Below, piece by piece: positions 17,252 to 26,216 of a stretch of DNA of 64,000 nt. Source of the stretch: Candidatus Calescibacterium sp. (GTDB lineage: Bacteria > Calescibacteriota > Calescibacteriia > Calescibacteriales > Calescibacteriaceae); NCBI GenBank assembly GCA_025060505.1, contig JANXBU010000007.1, positions 47,856-111,855 of the forward strand. Reading direction: 5' to 3'. Numbering within the stretch: position 1 is the first letter of the stretch; the number at the start of each line of letters is the position of its first letter. The position numbers and the translations under genes were made by a program. Below the pieces are notes generated by a model. It did not search any database. It was given only the letters and a program-made list of their open reading frames with translations, and was not told the DNA's origin.

Positions 17252-17505
17252 TGGATTTACGGATCAATAAAGCGTGTTCAGAGAAAGAGACATAACTAAA
17301 AAGGTAGAAAATGAATAAGATTCACTTTGGCTTTTTACTTTGATAGAAAGGGTTTTCTGCTCTGATAAGGTAAAACAAACCCAATAAAATCTTCTTTGTT
17401 GTTCAAAATTCGTTCATTTTTGAGAAAAATATATTCTTTTGAGTTTTCAATTTTGTCATTGAGTCTGGATCATTCTTTTTGCTTTTGTTATTTTCTAAAG
17501 AATCT

Positions 17506-18525
17506 TTATGGTGTCAGGACAACTCTACCAAAGGTTTTTCTATCCTTCAATATCTCATGAGATTTTGGAGCTTCCTTCAAGGGTATCTTTGAGTGGATTA
17601 TAGGTTTTACTTTCTTTTCTTTCAGGAGAAAGAATAATTTTTGAAGTTCGTTATGGCTTATTCCAACTGTTCCCTTAATTTTTATTTCTCTCGTTATTAT
17701 CATTCCGGGGTTCATGGAGTATCTATCTACTTTTATATTACCAACAAGTACTAGTGTTCCTGTAAGTTTCAAACTTCTGATTGCGCCTTCAAGTCCTACT
17801 GATCCTGTGTTTTCTATAACTATGTCAACTCCGCGTCCCTGTGTGATTTGAGCAACTTGTTCATTGAATTTCATGTCCTTTGAAAATATGACTTCGTCTG
17901 CTCCGAGTTCTTTTATTTTTTCTATTTTGTCTTCAGATGTAGTTACAGCTATTGTTCTGCATCCTATGCTTTTTGCTATCTGAATACAGTGTATCCCAAC
18001 ACCTCCGCTTGCTCCTGTTATAAGTATTGTTTCTCCGGCTTTCGCTTGCGCCTGAGTTATTATTGCTCTGTAAGCAGTTCCTATAGCGCAGAAGACTATG
18101 CTGAGTTCTTCCGGTGAAAGACCAATATCGGATGGAACTTTTTCGAACGCAGAGAAATGTGCTTTTACAAACTCCGCATATCCTCCTAAAGTTGTATGAA
18201 CGAATTTATCACCTCTTAGGCATAAATTGTCGTGTCCAGAAAGACAAAGATCACATCTCCCACAAAAAGTGCCATGTCTTGAGATAACAATATCTCCTTC
18301 CGAAAGCGGAGTTTCGCCTTTTACTTTCTCAACAACTCCGCATATCTCGTGTCCCGGAACAGTTGGCAGGGCTGTATATTTGAATCCTCCTTGTATATCT
18401 ATGATATCGCGGTAACAAACACCACAAGCGAGAATCTTTACTAGAACCTCTCCTTCTGAAAGTTCCGAAAGTTCAAAATCCTTATATTTTATTTCTCCGA
18501 ATTTTTCTAAAACCCAGGCTCTCAT
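17506..18525 (-). CDS. Zinc-dependent alcohol dehydrogenase (MDR family)
   Basis: Medium-chain dehydrogenase/reductase that interconverts alcohols and carbonyls with NAD(P). Catalytic zinc ligands are the Cys in CGVCYRD and the His-Glu in VPGHEICG. The structural zinc loop has CGRCDLCLSGHDNLC, with four cysteines. The Rossmann motif GASGGVGIHCIQIA lies near residues 170-183, and the coenzyme-binding fold continues with AVTTSEDKI. The 339 residues are normal. The substrate cannot be read from sequence. A 254-nt stretch with no gene precedes it downstream. TACATT ends 8 nt before the ATG, consistent with a leaderless start. Confidence 0.92.
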   Translation of the reverse strand: MRAWVLEKFGEIKYKDFELSELSEGEVLVKILACGVCYRDIIDIQGGFKYTALPTVPGHEICGVVEKVKGETPLSEGDIVISRHGTFCGRCDLCLSGHDNLCLRGDKFVHTTLGGYAEFVKAHFSAFEKVPSDIGLSPEELSIVFCAIGTAYRAIITQAQAKAGETILITGASGGVGIHCIQIAKSIGCRTIAVTTSEDKIEKIKELGADEVIFSKDMKFNEQVAQITQGRGVDIVIENTGSVGLEGAIRSLKLTGTLVLVGNIKVDRYSMNPGMIITREIKIKGTVGISHNELQKLFFLLKEKKVKPIIHSKIPLKEAPKSHEILKDRKTFGRVVLTP

Positions 18526-18533
18526 CTCTGATT

Positions 18534-18539
18534 AATGTA
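18534..18539 (-). promoter_or_regulatory. -10-like element for leaderless alcohol dehydrogenase gene
   Basis: On the minus strand TACATT ends 8 nt before the ATG at 18525. No Shine-Dalgarno sequence is present. Confidence 0.4.
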
Positions 18540-18719
18540 TTTTTGTTTTTAATTATTTTGATTTTTCCAGTGTTTTAATTTTTCGGAAATCATGTTCAAG
18601 ATCTTAGGAGCAAATTTCAATGAAATGATCATTTTTTGCTCTGTTGCAAAGTATATGATTTTCTCTAATATTTGATAATCAGAAATAGGCTACAAGTGTT
18701 TTTCTATTATCGCAAAAGA

Positions 18720-20405
18720 TTAATCAGTTTCGCTCTTTTTTTCTATTTTTGATATTGAGAATATTTCTTTTCCTGCTCTCTCAAAAGACTTTATTTTCAC
18801 CAAACTAAAGTTATATCTGTTTGATATTTTTTCTATTTCGCTGTGAGGTTTCAGCCAGCTCAAGAGAATATATTTCCCTTCATTCAGTTTAAGTATATGT
18901 GGTATCAGCTCAGGTTTTATGTTCCCCCACAAGATTGAATATGACCAATCATAGATTTTGATATTGCCTTCTGTTATTACATCAAGGTTTATGAGAGCTG
19001 AAAAATTTGATATTTCTGTTATATTTTGTTGAAATATAAAATCCTTTATCTCTTTCTGAATTTCCATTGAAGTGTTCTGAAAAGATACCCCTTCTGTTTC
19101 AAGTTTCTTGACAAATTTCGTAAGACTTTGGGTTTGTAGAAAAACATAAAAAATAGGTATTGTAAAAAACAGTACACCGTATTTTTTCTGCATCTGATTC
19201 CAGATAAAGATTCCTATACTTGATATAAAAATCGGGAATATTACCAGAAATCTTCTTGGAAATCCATAGTGTGGAAATGTTATACTTTCGAAAATTGTGT
19301 AGATAAGTATAATTGCCGAGACCAATCTCAGATTCTTGTCTATAATGCAAAATATAAAGACCAAAATAAAGACAAAGCTTATTTTTGACGCTGAATAATT
19401 GTAGTCTATTACGAGGTGTTTCCCAAAACCGATATTTCCTATAAGTTCCATAAGATCTAAAAATCCAATCTTTATTGATTCAAAGAAGTTCTGGTTTGTT
19501 TGTTGGGACAAAATGAATTTCAATGTTGTTCTCGGGAAGAACGAAAAGAAAGATATATCTCCTGCACGAGGTAAAACTTCATCTAATTCGTAGAATGCTA
19601 TACTGTGAATGATATACGGCAGGGTGAATATTAAAGTAAGTGTGCTCATAAAAGAAAAATTTCTAATTGTGTCTTTTATATCTCTGCTGAGAAAGGATAA
19701 AACTACAAGATAAGAAAGAAATAGATTTATTCCAAACTTTATGTATGAAAGAGATAGCATTCCAAGTGCGATGAAAGAAAGAAGAAAATTTCTATTGATT
19801 AGAAAATATATTGAGATGGTCAAGAGAAAGGAACACAGAAGGTAAGTAAAAGATGAAGATTGAACAAGAAACATAAGGAATGAGGAAGAGATCAGAAACA
19901 AAGAAACTCCAAAAAGTACAGAGGGGATTTCCAAACCGGATTTTCTGAAGATGAGAATAAGTATAGGAACTATAAGTATTCCAAAAATCACACAAGGTAT
20001 TCTTGCGAACAGAACTTCATACTTTATCATAAAAATATTCTGGATGGTGTATGGAAGAAATCCTGTATGAAACCATATCAGTAGTGGGAATTCTATATCA
20101 TTGAGTACAATTAAGCCCATTGGTGGCAGAGATTGCGAAACTATTTTTATTCTCCAAAGCTCTTTTGCGATTGCATTGTTGGGGGTATTTTTGTGTTCGT
20201 TGAAAAGAATTTTATACTCTCCGTTTTCTTTAATTATTCCGACTACTCTGTTTCTATCTTTTATATATATTTCGTCTTCTATTGTTCCTATCAATTCAAT
20301 TTTTGATATGAGTTGAAATATAAAGTATCCAAATGATATTACAAATATTAGAATTGATACACTTTTGGAGTTTATTTTCAGTTTGTGAATTTTGAGTTTC
20401 TCCAT
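18720..20405 (-). CDS. Polytopic membrane protein, probable GT-C glycosyltransferase
   Basis: A 561-residue protein with roughly ten hydrophobic helices between residues 17 and 420 and a soluble C-terminal part of about 140 residues. An acidic pair in the first extracytoplasmic loop (GTIEDEIYIKDR) and the overall arrangement resemble ArnT/PMT-type GT-C glycosyltransferases that use lipid-linked sugars, but I see no further diagnostic motif. The neighbours on the opposite strand are a SPASM radical SAM protein and a GT2 glycosyltransferase, which supports a role in surface glycans. TATATA ends 7 nt before the ATG. Its first codons overlap those of the divergent radical SAM gene if the latter starts at GTG 20385. 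Confidence 0.6.
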   Translation of the reverse strand: MEKLKIHKLKINSKSVSILIFVISFGYFIFQLISKIELIGTIEDEIYIKDRNRVVGIIKENGEYKILFNEHKNTPNNAIAKELWRIKIVSQSLPPMGLIVLNDIEFPLLIWFHTGFLPYTIQNIFMIKYEVLFARIPCVIFGILIVPILILIFRKSGLEIPSVLFGVSLFLISSSFLMFLVQSSSFTYLLCSFLLTISIYFLINRNFLLSFIALGMLSLSYIKFGINLFLSYLVVLSFLSRDIKDTIRNFSFMSTLTLIFTLPYIIHSIAFYELDEVLPRAGDISFFSFFPRTTLKFILSQQTNQNFFESIKIGFLDLMELIGNIGFGKHLVIDYNYSASKISFVFILVFIFCIIDKNLRLVSAIILIYTIFESITFPHYGFPRRFLVIFPIFISSIGIFIWNQMQKKYGVLFFTIPIFYVFLQTQSLTKFVKKLETEGVSFQNTSMEIQKEIKDFIFQQNITEISNFSALINLDVITEGNIKIYDWSYSILWGNIKPELIPHILKLNEGKYILLSWLKPHSEIEKISNRYNFSLVKIKSFERAGKEIFSISKIEKKSETD

Positions 20406-21497
20406 CCTAATTTATATAAGGTGCGAGTATCAAAACTTTATAACCAGAAGTATATAATTTACAAAAGATACATAAAAAGAATCGTTTCAGATTTTATCTT
20501 CACGAGGTACACTTCTTTTAGAAAGATACTGAACCTTTTTTTGGTTCTTATCAATCACTACATAATAAGAGGTAAAAAAGTTTATGCATATCCCATAAAG
20601 ATCACCGTTGATCCGACAAGTTATTGTAATTTGAGATGTCCTTTGTGTCCAACGGGAAGAGGAGATATTAGTAGGACGAAGGGTTTTATGTCCTTTGACA
20701 CCTTCAAAAAGATAATAGATGAACTCAAAGATTTCATATTTGTTGTAGATTTATTTAACTGGGGAGAGCCTTTTTTGAACAAGCAGATATTTGATTTTAT
20801 AAGTTACGCTCATTCAAAGAGAATAAAAACGAGAGTAAGCACTAATCTGAATTTTTTCAAAGATGATTTTGCACTCAAACTTATAGAAAGTGGTCTTGAT
20901 GAGCTTGTAGTTTCTATTGATGGGGCAAGCGAAGAAACATATTCAAGATACAGGATTGGAGGAAATTTTACAAAAGTTATGAATAATCTTGAGCGTATTG
21001 TTGAGACTAAAAGAAAAATGAAGTCAAAGAAACCAAAGATTCTATGGCAGTTTATAATTATGAAACACAACGAATCTGAAATAGAAAAAGCTGTAAGTAT
21101 ATCAAAAAGATTGGGAATTGAAATAAGCTTTATACCAACGAGAGCAGATATGGGTGAGGAGGTGAGACTTTCAGATGAAGAAAAAATACAGAGGTACAAA
21201 GATTGGTTTCCTTCTCAGAGATTTTCCAGATACAACGACAGAGAAAAGAAAATAAAGCCTAAAACTTGTTTGTTTTTATGGACACAGGGAACTATAAACT
21301 GGGATGGATCTGTTTCCGGATGCTGTGCTATATATCCACAATCTGCTGATTTTGGAAATATCATTTCGGATGGAGGATTTATGCGGGTCTGGAACAATCA
21401 GAAATTTCAGTATGCTCGGTACATTGTTAAAAACAGAATCCCAGATGAATCTGTAATATGTTCTGGTTGCATAAAAAATGGCTTTATAGAACCTTAG
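20385..21497 (+). CDS. Radical SAM protein with SPASM domain
   Basis: An iron-sulfur enzyme that cleaves S-adenosylmethionine to start radical chemistry. The CxxxCxxC cluster motif is CNLRCPLC, preceded by ITVDPTSY, at about residues 75-90. The GxIxxxGEP-like strand is FNWGEPF. The C-terminal SPASM region has CLFLWTQGTINWDGSVSGCCAIYP and ends SVICSGC, with cysteines for auxiliary clusters. Substrate is unknown; the adjacent GT2 and GT-C genes suggest surface polysaccharide or lipid-linked glycan work. GTG 20385 lies inside the start of the opposite gene; GTG 20421 is an alternative. The first 70 residues are basic and helical. Confidence 0.85.
   Translation: MNFEFLHPNLYKVRVSKLYNQKYIIYKRYIKRIVSDFIFTRYTSFRKILNLFLVLINHYIIRGKKVYAYPIKITVDPTSYCNLRCPLCPTGRGDISRTKGFMSFDTFKKIIDELKDFIFVVDLFNWGEPFLNKQIFDFISYAHSKRIKTRVSTNLNFFKDDFALKLIESGLDELVVSIDGASEETYSRYRIGGNFTKVMNNLERIVETKRKMKSKKPKILWQFIIMKHNESEIEKAVSISKRLGIEISFIPTRADMGEEVRLSDEEKIQRYKDWFPSQRFSRYNDREKKIKPKTCLFLWTQGTINWDGSVSGCCAIYPQSADFGNIISDGGFMRVWNNQKFQYARYIVKNRIPDESVICSGCIKNGFIEP
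20413..20418 (-). promoter_or_regulatory. -10-like element for leaderless GT-C gene
   Basis: TATATA, part of the palindrome TTATATAA at 20412-20419, ends 7 nt before the minus-strand ATG at 20405. The same palindrome could be read as a -10 for the divergent gene. Confidence 0.4.
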
Positions 21498-21561
21498 AAT
21501 TTTGAAAGGATGTAGAATTTCTCTTTATATTTTGTATATATGTCTGATGCACTTTGCAGAT

Positions 21562-22278
21562 ATGTCTGAGCTGATTTACATTCCTTCTTTCAATTGTGAA
21601 AGAACAATCGGATCCGTTATAAAGGAGATAAGAAATATTGTACCAAATTCCTTTGTTCTTGTTGTTGATGATTCAAGTACCGATAACTCTTATTTAGTTG
21701 CCAAAGATTTAGCTGATTATGTTATAAGAACTCCAACTAGGTTAGGATATGGCGGAAATCAGAAGATTGCTTTCAAGTTTTTTGTTGAAAACTCATTTGA
21801 GAAAATAGTTATGATTCACGGGGATGGTCAGCATAATCCTTTGCATATACCAAGATTTTTGGAGTGTATTGATCAGAAAAAAGCTGATCTTGTGATAGGT
21901 TCAAGAATGTTAAACAAAAGTTCTGCTATAAATGGTGGTATGCCTATTATCAAATTCATTTCAAATATTTTTCTCAGTTACATTGAAAACAAAGTCTTGG
22001 GACTTAACCTTTCAGAGTTCCATTCAGGATACAGATGTTATAGCGCTAGAGCTCTGAGAGCTATTTATAGTTTTATTCCAATGCTATCTGACGATTTTGT
22101 TTTTGACCAGCAGATTATATTTCTTATGCACAAGCTCGGTTTTAAAATATGTGAAATCCCTGTTGAGACGATTTACAATCAATTTTCTTCTCACATAAAC
22201 CTTCTACCAGGAATAAAGTATTTTTTTGAAGTTCTGATTCTATCTTCAAGATATTGTATTTTCAAGAAAGTATTGTGA
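21562..22278 (+). CDS. Family 2 glycosyltransferase, polyprenol-phosphate sugar synthase-like
   Basis: Transfers a sugar from a nucleotide donor, most like dolichol-/polyprenyl-phosphate mannosyl or glucosyl synthases. Motifs are IPSFNCERTIGSVIKEI at the N-terminus, LVVDDSSTDNS for nucleotide binding, the metal-binding HGDGQHNP (DGD/D-x-Q type) and VIGSRML. The later SGYRCYSARAL and DFVFDQQIIFLMHKLGFKICEIPVETIY match the acceptor side. The ORF is open from 21502, but the ATG at 21562 (or 21547) gives the usual family N-terminus. There are no C-terminal membrane helices. It follows the radical SAM gene by about 65 nt and probably shares its transcript. Confidence 0.85.
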   Translation: MSELIYIPSFNCERTIGSVIKEIRNIVPNSFVLVVDDSSTDNSYLVAKDLADYVIRTPTRLGYGGNQKIAFKFFVENSFEKIVMIHGDGQHNPLHIPRFLECIDQKKADLVIGSRMLNKSSAINGGMPIIKFISNIFLSYIENKVLGLNLSEFHSGYRCYSARALRAIYSFIPMLSDDFVFDQQIIFLMHKLGFKICEIPVETIYNQFSSHINLLPGIKYFFEVLILSSRYCIFKKVL

Positions 22279-22429
22279 ATAGAAAGTTTATAACAATTAT
22301 TTTTTGTTTCGGTATAAGTCAAACAATCCGGTATGTATCAAATACATATAATCTGTTGTAATCTTGAAAAGGCATTAATTTTTGGAGTCTATCGTATTGT
22401 ATTTTTTCTTTGATTTTGAATTCTCTTCC

Positions 22430-22982
22430 AAAATACTTGGAACATATCACATTTTTCAAGTCAGCCAGATACAATAAACCTTTATTGGCTATCAGGTATG
22501 ATTAATTTCGAACCGCCAACCTATACAGTGGAATATAATGGTGTATTTGAGAAATATGAAGACAAAGGAGGCATACAAACATATGTTCCGCCGGGGGTTA
22601 TTCTGAGAAGCTACTGCCAGATTGATAAGCATTCTGTTGGAAAAAATTATGAATAGGATATATCATTGCGATTGATAGATTTGCTTTTTCTGATGAAAAA
22701 AAGAAATGCAAACCTTTGAGGTAAATCAAGAAGATAATAGACAGCTACATTACTATTGTTCTCGTAATAAAATTCAAGATGCGCTCGTTGGGGTTCTGAG
22801 TTTGCTTTCTCTTGCAAAAACTCCTCTAACGGTTGGTTATCCTTAGCCGCTTATTTTGGTTGATCGACAGATGCTTGCGATAAGAAAGTTTTATTCAAAA
22901 ATATCTCAGTTACAGTACATTTACGATCTTGATGTTAAAAATGTTGCAGATGAAAAATTATCAATATTATATTGAAATTCGT
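22430..22982 (+). pseudogene. Decayed coding region, weak resemblance to NurA nuclease C-terminus
   Basis: The 803 nt between the GT2 gene and the next intact gene hold broken reading frames with coding character. One runs from ATG 22498 to TAG 22654 (52 codons, containing FEPPTYTVEYNGVFEKYE). Another runs from ATG 22706 through a single TAG at 22844 to 22982 and contains LLSLAKTPLTVGYP, then PLILVDRQMLAIRKF after the stop. Several frames must be joined to read it as one protein. The G-Y-P-x-P-L-I-L-x-D-R pattern is reminiscent of the C-terminal end of NurA-type nucleases, but this is weak. I regard it as a dead gene of uncertain family. Confidence 0.45.
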
Positions 22983-23081
22983 TTCAGCACCTGAATATCT
23001 TTATTTTCTGGTTTTTGAGGGTGGATAACGAAAACTTCAATTTCAACATTTTCTCAATATAAAAGATTAAATTTTTGCTAT

Positions 23082-23735
23082 ATGAAATTTGATTTCAAAA
23101 ATGCATTTTATGTAACGACATTCAGACATAAGGGGATAAATAATTTCGATGATGCGCAAAGAGAAATAAAGACCGTAGATGATATTACTCAAAATGTTTT
23201 CTATTCAACTGATGGTATAATCAACTCAGTTTTCATTTATTCAAAAAATGGTGTTGGTATGCATGTACCACTTGATCCAATAGAATACAAGTTGAAAGCA
23301 GATCTTGAGGAGAAGCTTATAAAAGAGGGTAGACCTATTTCTGAAATCTCTAAGTATGACCTGAGGGGAGCTTCCTTGGAGCTCGCAAAGAAAATATTTT
23401 ATTCTCAGAACAAGAACGATAAAATTATAGGTTGTGTATATACTGTTAGTGCTCTGACTCTGCAAGTTGAGGAAAGTAAGTATAGACAGGTCAGCGACGA
23501 GATACGCAGGTTATATGGTTCTTTGAGCGCGGTTCCAGAAAAGGAACGAAAGAAATACAATATATGGGAAAGTATAATAGTGATAGGCTATTTTCCGCTC
23601 GAAGGCTTGAAACAAGTAAAAATATACAAAGTTGAAAACAAAAAATTACACGATGTAACACAGCAATATGAGACTATTAAAGATGTGATTCTTCGTGAAG
23701 ACTACGAACAACTACTCGCGGAGTTCTTCAATTGA
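23082..23735 (+). CDS. Protein of unknown function (217 residues)
   Basis: An intact soluble-looking protein with no signal peptide or membrane segment. I do not recognise a family. Visible features are a beta-rich N-terminal half (FKNAFYVTTFRHKGINNFDDA, VFIYSKNGVGMHVPLDPIEY), a charged helix around LKADLEEKLIKEGRPISEI, a long central helix ending in RQVSDEIRRLYGSL and a mixed C-terminus (ESIIVIGYFPLEGLKQVKIYKV). It is flanked on both sides by decayed genes, so it may be the last intact member of a degrading accessory cluster. The start follows an AT-rich stretch with TTAAAT 9 nt before the ATG. Confidence 0.6.
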   Translation: MKFDFKNAFYVTTFRHKGINNFDDAQREIKTVDDITQNVFYSTDGIINSVFIYSKNGVGMHVPLDPIEYKLKADLEEKLIKEGRPISEISKYDLRGASLELAKKIFYSQNKNDKIIGCVYTVSALTLQVEESKYRQVSDEIRRLYGSLSAVPEKERKKYNIWESIIVIGYFPLEGLKQVKIYKVENKKLHDVTQQYETIKDVILREDYEQLLAEFFN

Positions 23736-23824
23736 TTTTTGCGTACTTTCTAATTTGGTATATTTTTCAATTTTCTGATTCAAAATAACTAAGATAAACT
23801 CGTTATGGAAACAGTCGTAGCTGA

Positions 23825-24289
23825 ATGATCCGAAGAACAAAGAGAGAACGTAGGAGGGAGAGTTTTTATATCCAGCAAACTGATGATAGCTATATAGTAA
23901 AAATTGTATTCAAATACTCTTATGAGAACCTAAGAGGTATTCGTGAAGGAGTATATGTTTCAGCTAAGAACTTTGAATCTTTCTCGGAAGTGAATTCCGG
24001 ACAGAACTCGGAAAAAACAGCTTGAATCAATACTCATAATAAATAATGTTTTACCTATTTCTATAGAGTTGCTGAGAAGTTTTGAGAGATCAATTAATAG
24101 GGAAGACAAAATCCTAAATTTTGCGGAAAATAAGTCAGGTAATTAAGTCGGGTAATTCGGAGGAAAATGGATCAGTTAATTCGGAGAGAAAATCATTCTT
24201 TTCAAAAGTTGGTAAGAGCATTACGAGTATTTTTAGGGGGAAAGGATCAAAGAATAGAAGGTATAGACGGAGGCGATGCTGAAAGTTTT
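23825..24289 (+). pseudogene. Decayed small gene, family unknown
   Basis: A 66-codon frame from ATG 23825 ends at TGA 24023. Coding-like sequence continues in a second frame (ESILIINNVLPISIELLRSF) to a stop near 24143, and in a third (SVNSERKSFFSKVGKSITSI) to about 24289. The combined product would have an Arg/Lys-rich N-terminus (RRTKRERRRE), a beta/alpha middle and an Arg-rich tail (GSKNRRYRRRR). At least two frameshifts are needed to join them, so I call it a pseudogene. Between 24123 and 24180 near-repeats of the type GTCAGGTAATT occur, which may reflect the decay. No family is recognised. Confidence 0.4.
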
Positions 24290-24326
24290 TCCAGAGGCAG
24301 TTTCTAAATTTTGATGTTTTTTATTT

Positions 24327-26096
24327 TTACTCTCCTTTCTCATTCTTTTTATTCCCGTTTCTTTCTTCCCATTTTCTTGACGGGGGAACTTTCAAAAGTG
24401 CCTTTAGTTCATCCGGAACTTCCAGGGTAGGTTCTTTACGTAGCTGAATTGAGCCATTTTTCAGTTCAATAAATTGATTGTATTTCTCTTTTGATTCGTT
24501 AGGGTAATCAAGCCGTGAGTGAGCTCCGACACTATCTTTTCTCTCAAGAGCAGAAATTGTTACGCACTCGGCACAAAGTAACATAAATTTGAGGTCAATT
24601 GCAAGATGCCAAGCTGGGTTGAACATAACATTACCATTCACTCTTATCTTTTTTTCTTTCAGTTCATAGATTTTTTCAAGAGCTTTTTTCATATCTTTCT
24701 CTTCTCTGAATATACCGACGAGATTCTGCATTGTCTTTTTCAGCTCATCGTGGATATCGTATGGTGAAACCCCATCTTTTTCTTCGAAGTATTTCAGTGA
24801 ATCTTTTATAGCAAAGTCTACTTCTCCTTTGTCTATTTTGGGCTCTTTTTTCAGTGATGAAACGTATTCAGCTGCACCTTTGCCTGCAAGTTTTCCAAAA
24901 ACAAGAAGGTCAGAAAGGGAGTTTCCACCGAGCCTGTTTGCACCGTGAAGTCCAGATGCGACCTCACCTGCTGCGAACAAACCTTGAACTCTTGTCATCT
25001 GTGTTTCTGGATCAACAACAACTCCTCCCATCGTATAATGCATAGTCGGGGCAACTTCCATTGGTTCTTTGGTTATATCTATTCCAGCAAACTGTAGAAA
25101 TTGTTTATACATACCTGGAAGCTTCTTTTTCACGACCTCGGCTGGCAGATGTGAGACATCAAGATAAACTCCACCGTGTTCCGTTCCTCTTCCTTCCTTT
25201 ATTTCAGTATATATGGAGCGAGCGACAAGGTCTCTTGTTGAAAGCTCAAGACGAACAGGGTCGTATTTTTGCATAAACCTTTCTTTTTTTGAGTTGTAAA
25301 GTCTTCCGCCTTCGCCTCTAACTGCTTCTGTAACAAGTATCCCTTTTACGCTCGGGGGCCAGACCATTCCAGTTGGGTGAAACTGTGTAAATTCCATATC
25401 TCTAAGTTCAGCTCCAGCAAAAAGAGCAAGCGCATATCCTGAACCAGTGTACTCCCAAGAGTTCGATGTTACCTCATATATTTTACCCATTCCACCGGTT
25501 GCAAGAATTATTGCGGGAGTTTTGAATATCAGAAATCTTCCAGTTTCTCGCCAGTATCCGACTGCTCCCGATACAGAATTACCGTCTTTGAGAATATGGA
25601 TAATTGTGGCTTCTTGAAAGACATCAACATTTTTGAAAGAAAGCAGTTTGTCCTGTAAAGTTCTTATCATTTCAAGTCCGGTTCTATCTCCAACATGCGC
25701 TAGTCTTCTCCAAGAGTGTCCACCAAAGGCTCTTTGTAGTATTCTTCCGTCCTCAGTTCTATCAAAGAGTGCTCCCCACTCCTGAAGTTCCAGAACACAC
25801 TCTGGTGCAAGCTGGGCGTGTTTCAGAGCAAAACGCCAGTCATTTAGAAATTTTCCACCATACATGGTGTCGCGAAAGTGTTCTTTCCAGTTGTCTTCTG
25901 GGTCAGTGTTGCCGAGAGCAGCTGCAATTCCACCTTCTGCCATAACTGTGTGTGCTTTGCCAAGTAAAGATTTACATACAACTCCTACTTTTAGACCAGA
26001 CTTTGCGGCTTCTATTGCGGCTCTTAAACCTGCCCCTCCTGCACCAACGACTAAAATGTCTACTTGGTGGATCTCATATCTATCATTTGCGCTCAT
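24327..26096 (-). CDS. sdhA: Succinate dehydrogenase/fumarate reductase flavoprotein subunit
   Basis: Oxidises succinate or reduces fumarate through covalent FAD, linking the TCA cycle to the quinone pool. The FAD-binding motif VVGAGGAGLRAAIEAA is at about residues 14-29. The flavin-linked histidine is in AHTVMAEGGIAAAL near 48. Catalytic-region motifs are QFHPTGM, RGEGGRLYN and TMHYTMGGV, and GLFAAGEVASGLHGANRLGGNSL closes the FAD domain. The 589 residues are standard. No iron-sulfur (sdhB) or membrane-anchor subunit lies next to it. Direction (succinate oxidation or fumarate reduction) cannot be told. TATGAT ends 8 nt before the ATG. Confidence 0.93.
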   Translation of the reverse strand: MSANDRYEIHQVDILVVGAGGAGLRAAIEAAKSGLKVGVVCKSLLGKAHTVMAEGGIAAALGNTDPEDNWKEHFRDTMYGGKFLNDWRFALKHAQLAPECVLELQEWGALFDRTEDGRILQRAFGGHSWRRLAHVGDRTGLEMIRTLQDKLLSFKNVDVFQEATIIHILKDGNSVSGAVGYWRETGRFLIFKTPAIILATGGMGKIYEVTSNSWEYTGSGYALALFAGAELRDMEFTQFHPTGMVWPPSVKGILVTEAVRGEGGRLYNSKKERFMQKYDPVRLELSTRDLVARSIYTEIKEGRGTEHGGVYLDVSHLPAEVVKKKLPGMYKQFLQFAGIDITKEPMEVAPTMHYTMGGVVVDPETQMTRVQGLFAAGEVASGLHGANRLGGNSLSDLLVFGKLAGKGAAEYVSSLKKEPKIDKGEVDFAIKDSLKYFEEKDGVSPYDIHDELKKTMQNLVGIFREEKDMKKALEKIYELKEKKIRVNGNVMFNPAWHLAIDLKFMLLCAECVTISALERKDSVGAHSRLDYPNESKEKYNQFIELKNGSIQLRKEPTLEVPDELKALLKVPPSRKWEERNGNKKNEKGE

Positions 26097-26104
26097 TTCT
26101 TCTT

Positions 26105-26110
26105 ATCATA
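26105..26110 (-). promoter_or_regulatory. -10-like element for leaderless sdhA
   Basis: On the minus strand TATGAT ends 8 nt before the ATG at 26096. The spacer AAGAAGAA is only a poor Shine-Dalgarno match. Confidence 0.5.
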
Positions 26111-26216
26111 AGTACTTGGGAGACAATCATAAGGATTTTCAGTTTTTCTCACTATCCTAAATTTCCAGAATTTTCTGGTTTTGTGTTTCTATGCTTAAAA
26201 TTTTGGAAACTTGACA

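Noticed and set aside
24123-24180. Short near-repeats GTCAGGTAATT as a CRISPR-like or regulatory repeat
   Set aside because: Only two or three imperfect copies of about 10 nt with irregular spacing inside a decayed gene.
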